Below, one piece after another: positions 32,873 to 42,189 of a stretch of 64,000 nt of DNA; position 1 is the stretch's first letter; the number at the start of each line of letters is the position of its first letter. A model generated the notes under the pieces. The model worked only from the letters and a program-made list of their open reading frames with translations, had not been told where the DNA came from and ran no database searches. The position numbers and the translations under genes were made by a program. Source of the stretch: Symsagittifera roscoffensis (lineage: Eukaryota > Xenacoelomorpha > Acoela > Convolutidae); assembly GCF_963678635.1 (NCBI RefSeq), contig NC_087067.1, positions 11,889,716-11,953,715 of the forward strand, written 5' to 3'.

Positions 32873-33424
32873 CCTTACCTCAACATAGCAATTATGAAAC
32901 ACACTCAAGAAAACTAAATTGGGTAATCACATATCAGCACACTCGAGAATTGGAATAACTAAATTAACTAGCGACTCTAGCATAAATTTAATAAATTGAG
33001 AAGTTTGCTATTAATAAATTCCAACAAAGGAAATGAGTTTTAACTTGAGAATCAAAGTTTTTGGTTGGACCACTGGGAGACTTCGGTTGTCCACCCTTCC
33101 ACCGAAGGTTCACTCTGGTCCACTTCGAATAAATTTATTCTTCTTTCGCAATCGTTCTGTTTCCTATTTCAGGATAGGACAGCTCTACTCTCGTGTGATT
33201 TATATCTGGAAATTGCAAATAGCAATTTCCCGCTGCTTTTTTCAACTACTTTCCCGCGATTGTAATTCGGTGGTTCTATTCTTTCATTTCAGAGATTTTC
33301 AGTTTTCGTGAGAAAGTTGAGCAGGACAGGCTCAATTCGAATTTTTGAAAAATTATATTTCACTCCAAAATTACGTTGTTTGTATTTCTCAAGGTCAAAG
33401 TTCCAAATATGACCGACTGGCACA
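32873..33424 (-). repeat. 5' LTR of the minus-strand giant element
   Basis: It is a direct-repeat partner of 9133-9682 over its full length, starting TGTGCCAG on the minus strand. The outer base at the internal side reads GG rather than the CA seen in the other LTR. It contains the same hairpins, including ggaaattgc...gcaatttcc, with compensated or lost pairs (one arm is gcaaatagcaatttcc here). Confidence 0.65.
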
Positions 33425-34479
33425 AAGATTTGATATAAGATGAAAAGTTCAAGATAACAAGATTGCTTTTATTCCTCAGTGATCCTCGCACAAGCAGCTC
33501 TTGCAAGATCTTCAGGGGGTTTCTGTTATTCGGGTAGAATCCTAAACCACCGTCAGTAACGTATTTTCAGATGCCGTCAAAAGATTTGGTTTAAAATGAC
33601 AACTTCACACTAAAACAGGTAAAAAAATTAAAGCTATAAAAGAACTGGCAGGTGTTTAATAAGAATTGAATGTCATTCAGAAAAGTAAAAAGAAAATCAA
33701 AGCCTTGTCCAAAAGGAAAAATTTAATTTGTTCCCCCTCTTTAACTCTAATTAACTTAACAGTATACTTTTTCACTCCTACTTTTTGTTACCTTAGTCAT
33801 TTAACATCGCTACATTTAAAAGCCATTTCTATTATTTAAAACCCTTTTAATCCAAAAGGATAGAAAACTTACTTCAAAGGGGATTTCGGTAAACGTCAAA
33901 GAATTAAACGGGAGAAACTTTGGCCTTTGAAGCAAGACAATTTTACGCAGCTTAATTTGCGTTAATTTGAAACAGAAATAGCTTTGTCAATAATTTCAAA
34001 AAAATCCTTCCAAAACAAACTGAAATGGCCTTACCGATAATTTCAGTGAATCTTTTCAAAATGAGCCAAAACAAACATTGTTTCAATGATTTTCAAATGC
34101 TTGCAATCAGTTAGACGGCCTCTGACTTATTTGGCCGAATTCTCAGCCGGTATAGAAACTTAAGAAAGGTTTAATCAACGCCAAAGCCTAAAAATCTTTC
34201 ATTATGAGAATCATTCTGGAACGTACAGTTTTAACCTGATCGCCTTTTCAGCTTTTTTTAAGTGTTGGCCCATCAACGCAAAACTATAAGGTTTGCTAGC
34301 CCCTAGTTCCAATCTATCAACCCGAAAATAACGGCGATTGTCCTAAGATAAAGTTGCTAATGCACGAGTCAAACGAAATGCCATCCCTCAACAGTATTTG
34401 TTGTTTATAGCAATCCCACTCACGGCCGCATCTCGCAGGGAAAAAAAGAAGGTGTAAAAAATTTTCATTTAGCCGCAAC
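33425..34479. other. AT-rich intergenic DNA
   Basis: No open frame, RNA or repeat that I can recognise; it may include the outer part (LTR or leader) of the BEL/Pao element that follows. Confidence 0.4.
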
Positions 34480-34579
34480 TTGTTGTAACAAAATCATCAT
34501 TGATTAAGTTTTCATACCTTACAGTCGCTTTGCAGCTATTGCGAAGTATTCATTCAGGTCCGCCTCAAAACCTAAGGAA

Positions 34580-35450
34580 ACTAAGCAGGCTGGCTGAGCC
34601 TACTACAGAAAGTCAAACTCCGTCACTTATAAGGAACCCCTCAAAGAAACTGTCTGTGAGTTCTGAAATGGCAAAATTCTCATGTCAGCGACCTTTGTGC
34701 TAGCCTCAATTGTAGCCCAGACGAGTTCAGCGATAAAACAACCAAGCTTGAGCATTGCTTGGCTCAATCTTCAAATGCTGATCACGAGGAGCTTGACGCT
34801 ATCACCGATGATGCAGAGAATTCCATCAATGTCAGAACACACAGAAGGTAATCGCCAAACTCTACAAGCTGCAGAGAATGATAGCTTCATCAAGACAGCC
34901 TATCAACCCTGTTGCAACTATGTAGGTTGAACCTACATGGATCACACAAATTTTGCCGCAGATCATTCTGCCTAGCTTCAGTGGCAATTTCACTGGCTGA
35001 CTAAGATTCTTTGATCAATTTCGATCTACTGTCCATGACATTGAAAAGCTGTCACCGGTTGAAAAGTTGATGTATCTCAAGAGTTACTTGACAAGCCATA
35101 CTTCTAAGCTCATTATGAATATGGAGACCACAAAAAGCATTACGAGGTAGCGCTTCAAGTGCTAGAGCAGAGATACAAAACCGATCGAGTCAACCTTCGA
35201 AAGCTTTTGTCTCGAAATCACCTGTTCACCGCAGTTTGATCGGAGAATATGTCTCAGCTTTGTCAGCTACACTCAGTCTTCAATGAGACTTTGCAGTCCA
35301 TCAGAACACTCAGCGGTCAGTAGAAAACGACTTGTGGCATTTGCTTCTCTTCAAGAATCTCGATCCTGAACCTCAGAAGGCATGCGAAACTTCAAACGAT
35401 GGGAATAAAGCTCTTGACTTCAATCGACTCATGGTTATCTTAGACATCAG
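34580..35450 (+). pseudogene. BEL/Pao gag remnant
   Basis: Scattered frames recall the Pao capsid region: F-S-G-N-F-T-G-W and F-D-Q-F-R-S-T-V-H around 34975-35025, followed by L-S-P-V-E-K-L-M-Y-L-K-S-Y-L near 35050-35090 and a V-L-E-Q-R-Y block near 35155. Stops and indels break it. Part of it is copied in the deleted relative at 39960-40060. Confidence 0.65.
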
Positions 35451-35628
35451 ATTCAGGTCTTTAGAGGTGGTCTAATTCCAGACCTTATAAGCCAGAGGGT
35501 GAGCAGCAGACGTTCTTGACAAAAAATAACCCGTCTCATAAGAATTGCTTCTGTAAAGTTCAAACCTGTGTAAAGTTCAAACCTACCAAGAGCGACAACC
35601 AATATGGCTTTGTGCGAAATACAGATCG

Positions 35629-35910
35629 ATGACAACATCAGAAAGAAAGAGTTTCATCAGCAGCATTAGGATGTGCTTCATTTGTTTTTCTGCCAGCGAC
35701 GGCATCCAGCAATGTCCTTCAACCTCACTGTGCAAGATATGTCAAAAGAAGCATCATACAACTATTCATGGCAATTCTAGTCAGCCCAATCCTGGTCTCC
35801 CAGCGAAAGTAGATTCTGTCACAATTCTTCAAACGGCAAATGTCAAAGCTCGATCTCAGAACGATCGAATTCATCATTTGAGGGCGCTCGTTGACAATTG
35901 TGCCTAGCCG
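35629..35910 (+). pseudogene. BEL/Pao Cys/His knuckle and start of protease
   Basis: The frame contains C-F-I-C-F, then C-P-S-T-S-L-C-K-I-C-Q-K-K-H-H-T-T-I-H, the multi-cysteine knuckle with paired histidines typical of Pao elements. It ends with a retropepsin-like L-V-D-N-C-A in place of D-S/T-G, so the active site is lost. Confidence 0.7.
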
Positions 35911-36003
35911 AACGTCATCAACCTACAGACCATGCACCGGCTTGGCATCAAACCAACAGAAGCTCCACCAGATCGCGTAATTGGAGTGAACTAGAAGAAC
36001 GCT

Positions 36004-36240
36004 ATGTCTACCCATAGTCAAATGAATCTTGCAATTCTACAAATTTCTGGTAAAAATTTCATAGTTTCTTGTGTGGTGTTAGAAAACATCACGAATCACG
36101 AGCATCCAAACAACCAAATCGCAGCCACAGACCTACGAAACATCAACAATCACACCTTAGCAGATTCTGCTTTTGACAATCCCAACACAATTGATGAGTA
36201 AGGATCTATACTGCTAGCCGACACGATCTTGATTGGATAG
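36004..36240 (+). pseudogene. BEL/Pao protease remainder
   Basis: A short frame (36004-36201) follows the knuckle and precedes RT. Its position and hydrophobic strands (N-L-A-I-L-Q-I-S, F-I-V-S-C-V-V-L) fit the second half of the protease. It is assigned mainly by order. Confidence 0.4.
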
Positions 36241-36639
36241 TCTCTGGTATCGCCGATACCGATCACACAGTCACAACACGAAGACACTCGTCACGATATG
36301 GAATCTATTTCCTTGACAACCAGTTCACCACATTTGACAGATTCTGGGAAAAAGAAGATATTCCTTCATCTCCAGAATCCAACAATCATTCAACGAACTT
36401 GAGTGTATCCGACATTTATATCAGACTACGACGTATGGCCCAGACGGACGAGCTATGGTGAGATTGCCAATCAAAAAATCACAGGGGATCTATGACGAAA
36501 TCAACCATTAGTGTTCGCCCGATATTGTTCAATCAGCACGCAAAGATCTCCGGCGATTCTTTTCTAATGAAAGGAAGCTACGACAGAACCGTGAAGCCAA
36601 GGACAAATACAACGACTTCTTCCAAGAGATGTTTGACAC

Positions 36640-37230
36640 TGACCATTTTGAGAAAGTATCTGTGTCAGATCAATTTTTGCCAGTCGGGAAGTACTTCATC
36701 ATGACCCATCCTGCAGTTTAGAATTCGGACTCAGCAATAACAAAAGGCTAAGCTGTTTTCAACGGATCAGCTCTAACTTCAAATGGAAAGTCCTTGTACG
36801 ATTGTCTGCTGGTTGATCCCAAGCAGCAGCCGTACCTCTTCAACATCTTTGCCCGGTTCCGATTCTACAAATTTGTACTATCTGTTGACATCACCAAGAT
36901 GTAGCAGCAAATACCCTAAAGACAGAAATCTAAATCAACTCTACTGAAGAAGAGAAGAAGAGGAATCAATTGAAAAGTAACGGATAACTCATGCCATCTA
37001 CGGTATCGCTTCAAGTCCACGCCGACAAAACAGAAGATGAACAGTCAAAGCTAGCAATTCGCGAGTCCTTCTACGTGGGCGATTACATTGGTGTTGCAGA
37101 TACTGAGGAACAAGCCATCAGAATGGGCCAGAGTCTCATGGACACTCCGGAGAAAACTTACCTACACATTCGGAAGTGGACAAGCAAGTTTCGGATTGTT
37201 TCCAGTACCAGTGTATAGATAAATTGGACT
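36640..37230 (+). pseudogene. BEL/Pao reverse transcriptase remnant
   Basis: Around 36755-36915 one frame reads G-S-A-L-T-S-N-G-K-S-L, then Q-P-Y-L-F-N-I and F-V-L-S-V-D-I-T-K-M, the start of a Pao-type RT palm, with a stop directly after. Frame 36991-37218 contains R-E-S-F-Y-V-G-D-Y, where the Y-V-D-D-type box reads Y-V-G-D, and then L-R-K-W-like I-R-K-W-T-S. Both parts are defective. Confidence 0.7.
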
Positions 37231-38152
37231 CAGTGAAGACTATAGGCATGCCACAAGGCACCACAAAACTTATCAAGCCAGCAAAAGTCTCGAGTGTTGG
37301 TTTTGAGGGTATTCCAGTTGTTGCCAAAAAGTCAAAAACGTGGCCAAATTCAGCCTCCAGATGTCAAAGAAAGAGGAACTTCTGAAAACCAGGACCTAAT
37401 GCATTCGTACCCCAGCATAAGCCCGATTAATTGCCTAGATATTTGCTAAGGAAAAAAGTATTAAGACGACATGTTTCGCGAGATCCCAAATCACACTCTG
37501 GTCAACTCCGGACGCTTGAAAAAAGCTAAAAAGAAAAGAAAGAGCAATCAAACCTTGACAGTCGCATTCAGCAAGGTTGCTTCAACACGACTTCACATGA
37601 ACCCGGGTCAAAAAATAATTTTTAAAGTTTCGAGAATGATTTAACCCAAATAGTGGCTAATTTTGGACGAAGTTGTTTGACCAAGAAATTCAAAAATCGA
37701 GAACAAATCGGCTATCAGTACACTTCACTGGTTTGCGCCACTGACAGGATTCATCCAGATGCCTCCTACAAAGTTTTTTTTTTGCTAAAATTGAGCCGAT
37801 ATCACAGAAACCACCATGTGGTTGATTTCGACGGAGTTTTTCAAGTTGAAATTTTCAAAACCAACACCCCAAAAAGGGCAAGGACACGTTTCAACCATGC
37901 CCCAAGATATTTTTGGACGTGAAACATCAGACTGTTCACCCAAAAGTGTTATTTTCACAGAAAACACTAACAGGACTCTACCCAGCATCCACTGGACAGC
38001 TAAATTGCGCTTAGAAGACAAAAAGGCACACGGAAACCATCTACAATAATTGAGAGCAGCTCATTACATTTGTCCGAGAGCATTCGAACACCTACAATCA
38101 CCCGCCGGATTATAGCAAGCAACCTGGGACGATTTTTGATCCCCTTTGACTA

Positions 38153-38791
38153 GTGACCCCTGTAACGATAATGCCAAAGATTCTATTCCAAAAAAGCATG
38201 GGTGGAGGTTTGGATTGGGATGATGATGTTGAGGCTCATATAGCGAACCAATTCCAACACTGGATGGCTAGCTTAGGACTTTTGTTTTCCCTGGCAGTTA
38301 CTCGTTACTTGGCCAAGGACAGCTTTCAGCAAGTCGATTTTTATCTCTCCTGCATCGAAGATGGCTTATCGAGCAGCTTTCAACGCCAGAACAACTTCCG
38401 ATGCAGGAACCTACACTTAATCATTGCTAGCCGCCAAGTCACGTATTGCACCAAGAAGACAGTTTGTATTCCAAGACCTCAGCTTTGTTCAATCTTTCTG
38501 GGCTGTAAACTTCTAAGATGTGTTCTGAAGTCAATCCAGACTTTGCAATTGGTGGTGGATGTTAGCGCCTGGAGTGATTCAACAATAGCACTTGCTTGGT
38601 TGAGATCAACTCCAAACAGGTATTCTACTTTTGTGGCCAACCGTATAGCCAAAGCTCAACAGATGCTACCAGCCGACAAGTGGAAACACGTTCCGGCTCA
38701 TCAAAGCCCAGCCAATCATACAACGCGACCAGTAGCATCAGCTGACATACAAAGTTTGCAGCTTTATTGGTCAGGGCTTTCTTGGTTGTAG
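38153..38791 (+). pseudogene. BEL/Pao RT connection and RNase H remnant
   Basis: A frame of 212 codons opens with P-V-T-I-M-P-K-I-L-F-Q and G-L-D-W-D-D, the conserved block following RT in Pao elements. It later has A-W-S-D-S-T-I-A-L-A-W-L and F-V-A-N-R-I-A, the RNase H Asp region. It ends prematurely before any integrase. Integrase itself is not recognisable downstream. Confidence 0.7.
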
Positions 38792-38800
38792 TCAAATGAA

Positions 38801-39718
38801 TTTTGTATTCCATCACAACCAACAATTCTCGAATCAAATTAAAAAACGAACGAACTCAAACGGTCATTCGACGAAATCATCTTGCTCACTCAGGATACTG
38901 GCGGGGAGGAAACCATGCAAGCGGCAAAAGCAACCAGGACTAACATTTGGGCAGACAAAAAGAGCGGAAATTTCTTCGATTTGGATTGATGGGTGTCTTT
39001 TGGTAAAATTCTACGCATTGGAGCTTTAGTCGCAAAGTTCGCCCTTAATTTTCTGAATAAGAACACCGAAGATTTTAATCAGCTTCGAAAGTTAAGACTA
39101 AACCTTCTTGTACGAGACGTTCAGGGGCAGCATTTCGACGAATAATCAAAAACAGGTCAAAAATAAAAACAAAGTTCAAAAAAAAATGAATCAGGGGCTG
39201 CATCGACCACCTCAAGCCGCCTGAGGACCACCCGACAATCCAATTCACCTTCGCCACCTTCTCCACAACTTCCATCTTCCCCGCAATCAAACCTGACAAC
39301 TTCACTCCCGCCTTCTTTGTACTGCTTACAAATTTCATCTCCATCTGAAATGTGAAAGACTAATAATTCATTACTGGAGCAAAGAAAGCATTTTTTAAAT
39401 GGCAAGATAATTTGTTCACATGTAAACTCATTTAAAAACCCATTTTATTTTCCCAGTATTTATTCATCTCATTTACCCGCAGTTTATAGTAAGTAAATCA
39501 TCGTTATTTCAGTTTTCATACGATACAACCGCTTTCCATCTATCGCGAAGTCTAATGCAAGATGGCGGTATGTGCATGATGACAATAGCACACCAATGGA
39601 TGATTGTAGAATATTTTAGATATAGCTACAGTAAACCTTACTAATTAAGTGCAAAATATTCAAAAATTATTATCCGAATCAAATGTAATAAACAGTTAGA
39701 ATTAAAAAAATGAGAAAA
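38801..39718. other. Region between BEL/Pao remnants
   Basis: No clear gene. A locally GC-rich patch lies at 39190-39352 (see the candidate exon). The sequence at 39495-39555 resembles the left end of the BEL/Pao element. Confidence 0.35.
39190..39352 (-). CDS. Candidate host exon, weak
   Basis: On the minus strand a pyrimidine-rich tttcacatttcag resembles a splice acceptor and is followed by a GC-rich open stretch encoding a Gly/Glu/Cys-rich peptide (frame of 39157-39405). Base composition differs from the surrounding AT-rich DNA. No domain recognised and no clear donor site, so it could be a transposon fragment. Confidence 0.2.
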
Positions 39719-39959
39719 TGTTGCGCTTTTTGTTAAAGAATCTGTCAAATTGTTTCTAATTCTTCTTAATTTCAGGGTCTACGGTTGATGAAGTTTCCTT
39801 CTTCCTCTCTTAGCTATCTTAGTTCTGGTTTTACAGCAAAAACGAGTGTGAATCAATGTCAGCAGAGTGAATACTGATTCCGATATACAACACTATCAAC
39901 TGAGGATTTACTTAAGAGGGATAGTCCCCGATGACCTATTGATTCTTTTCTCTGCAACA
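39719..39959 (+). repeat. Left LTR of the short BEL/Pao relative
   Basis: It begins tgttgcgctttttgtta and ends tctctgcaaca. It matches 40569-40808 at most positions, including the segment ttaatttcagggtctacggttgatgaagtttcc (written here only as a landmark at 39769-39801). Confidence 0.65.
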
Positions 39960-40268
39960 CTCAGTCTTCAACGAGACTTTGCAGTCCATCAGAGCACTGG
40001 GAGGTCAGTAGAAAACGACTTGTGGCATTTCCTTCTCTTCGAGAATCTCGATCCTGAATCTTAGAAGGATCGACTCATGGTTATCTGAGACAACAGAGTC
40101 AGACATCTAGAGGTGACCCATTCCAGACCCCATGAGCCAGAAGATGAGCAGCAGATGTTCTTGTCAAAAAAGAAACGGTCTCATAAGAATAGCTTCTCTT
40201 TACCACAGTGTAAAATTCAAACCTAACAACAGCGACATCCAATATGACAGTGTGTAAAATACAGGTAG

Positions 40269-40541
40269 ATGACAACATCAGAAAAAACAAAATTCGACAC
40301 CAGCACTAGAATGTGCTTCATTTGTTTTTCTGCTAGCGACGGCATCCAGCAATGTCCTTCAACACCACTGTGCAAGATATGTCAAAAGAAGCATCATACA
40401 ACTGTTCATGTTAATTCTAGTCAGCCCCGTCAGCAAAAATTGATGCTCTTCAAATCAATCGAACTGGAACTGTCACACGTATGGCCCAGACGAACGAGCT
40501 ATGGTGAGATTGCCAATCAGCAAATCACAGGGGATCTATGA
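40269..40541 (+). pseudogene. Cys/His knuckle fragment in the deleted BEL/Pao relative
   Basis: The frame repeats the C-F-I-C-F ... C-K-I-C-Q-K-K-H-H-T-T knuckle of 35629-35910, then jumps into unrelated frame where the deletion joins it to the pol fragment. Confidence 0.6.
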
Positions 40542-40568
40542 CGAAACCAAACATGAATTTTAAAAAAA

Positions 40569-40808
40569 GTTGCGCTTTTTGTTAGGGATTTTGTCAAACT
40601 GTTTTTAATTTTTCTTAATTTCAGGGTCTACGGTTGATGAAGTTTCCCTCTTCCTCTCTTAGTTATTTTAGTCCTGCTTTTACAGCAACAATGAGTGAGC
40701 ATCATTGTCAGCGGTGTGAAAATTGTTTCCGATATACAACAGTATCAACTGGGAATTTCCGTAGGAGGGATAGTGCCTGATAACCAAGTGATACTTGTCT
40801 CTGCAACA
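40569..40808 (+). repeat. Right LTR of the short BEL/Pao relative
   Basis: Direct-repeat partner of 39719-39959, ending tctctgcaaca. Confidence 0.65.
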
Positions 40809-42189
40809 GAAACAGGCCTGTATGTCGTCGGATCGATAAGGGTAAGGAAGTCTGAGAGTGACCAGTTTGTTTGGTGGTAAAATGCCTTCGATTGGGCTTT
40901 CTCGCTGGTTAACGACCATCGGGTCCGGTATGCTTTTTTTGAGACCTTGTCCACAAAACGTCTATCACTGAATCATTTCGGGGTCTCAGATTTCTTTGCG
41001 ATGACCGGTTGACAGTTAAGAACCACTACGTTTGACCGTTGCTGCGTGTCGACCCCTACCAGAATTAGGTTACGGTTAGAATCAGGTACTGAAGTGAGCC
41101 CAAAAAAGGTGCCGTGCATTTTTATGTCACACCATTGGAGTGCTTGTCGTTAAAATTATCCCAAGTGCCAGGGAAATACAGGAACTTGAAGAGATCGGTA
41201 GAGAATTGGCTGCTACAAGAAGCGTGTGCGACCAATGCTGTTGAGTTTGATATCTGCTTTTGTCTGTCTTTGCGTGGAGGACCTTCGTAGAGTTTAGGCT
41301 TTAAATTTGTGCGGTGAATTCATATTTCTTTTGCCTGCTTATTCCGAATTATCTGATGAAGTCAGAATATTTGGCCGTAATTTTACCATTAAGAGAGAAA
41401 ACTGAAACCTTGAGAGAAAAATTTGGTTCGATAAATTCCTGTTCGAGGAGTCGATGATTTCGTCTTCGACTGCCCAGGTCTATCGAAACTCGTTTGAGTT
41501 CACCAATTATTTCGAGTATGTGATGCTTCCCTGAATAATGCTGCTCCACTACTAAATTTATTAGTCAAGAGTGGTCTTTGACATGAAAGTGGTTTTCGTG
41601 GCTCTTGATATTCGCCCCATGAAAAACTGATGGTGATTCGGTTTGATTCGACAGAAGTTAATTATTCTGCTTTAATTTTGCTTTGCTGGGTCAAAATTTG
41701 AAACATTTTCTCGGGGCAAAGTTTTTTTGTAGAACGACAGGAATTTTTAAAAAAAGTCAACTCAGCGCTCGTTCACTTGAGCAATGTCTGATTGTTAGTC
41801 GTCAATGGGTCGTCTTTGATTTTCAAAGCGATACTGTGTTCATCTGGCACTGTTGGTGAAGATTCGAAAAGCTTGGAGTTGAGAAATTTTTGAGCCGTTC
41901 GTTGGGTTTCAGTTATCTATGTTAGTCAAAAAAAATTTGAAGTACAAAATGGTTATGCGCTTGAGCAAAATAAGTTTAATTTTGCCCAGTGGAAAACAGT
42001 TTGAAGAACAATTTTTTTGGTGGATTTTCAGAATTATGATGAACATGAAAAATGAAAAAAGCAGCAAACCTCTGGATTCTATTTGGGAAAAATATCTCTC
42101 TCTGCTTTTGGCTCTCTTATTAATCTTATTAAGTTGTTTTCAGGCTCACAAATTTGTAGATTAGTAGAAAATATTGGTAATAACTATAG
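40809..42189. other. Intergenic DNA, nothing recognised
   Basis: Moderately AT-rich with only short frames in both directions; no similarity to a known family and no repeat structure noticed. Confidence 0.4.

Larger units (their letters stand above)
9133..33424 (-). mobile_element. Giant (about 24.3 kb) Ty3/mdg4-type LTR retroelement, decayed
   Basis: It is bounded by direct repeats of about 550 bp (9133-9682 and 32873-33424). Read on the minus strand, the order is LTR, a 3.2-kb leader with a minisatellite, gag with CCHC-type knuckles, aspartic protease, reverse transcriptase, RNase H, integrase, a pol tail, a coiled-coil/SGNH giant ORF, a 3' UTR and LTR. Protease-RT-RNase H-integrase is the Ty3 order. 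Each LTR begins TGTGCCAG on the minus strand. Frameshifts and stops occur throughout the coding part. The LTRs differ at roughly one base in ten by eye, which fits an old insertion. I could not find a clean target-site duplication or a canonical tRNA primer-binding site, so the outer limits could be wrong if later rearrangement occurred. Confidence 0.7.
34480..38800 (+). mobile_element. Degenerate BEL/Pao LTR retrotransposon
   Basis: Fragments of gag, zinc knuckle, protease, RT and RNase H follow each other in the BEL/Pao order on the plus strand, all interrupted by stops and frameshifts. No matching LTR pair flanks it. Sequence at its left end (34490-34550) resembles 39495-39555, which may be a remnant of a related end. 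Confidence 0.7.
39719..40808 (+). mobile_element. Short internally deleted BEL/Pao relative with LTR pair
   Basis: Direct repeats of about 240 bp flank about 600 bp of interior. The interior joins a gag piece matching 35270-35390, the Cys/His knuckle region matching 35470-35800, and a short pol piece matching 36430-36500; the intervening sequence is missing. Bases outside the repeats read gaaaa on the left and gaaac on the right, a possible degraded target-site duplication. Confidence 0.65.

Noticed and set aside
9133-33424. An env gene for the giant element
   Set aside because: No signal peptide, furin-type site or membrane anchor was seen in the third ORF, so I do not call it env-like.
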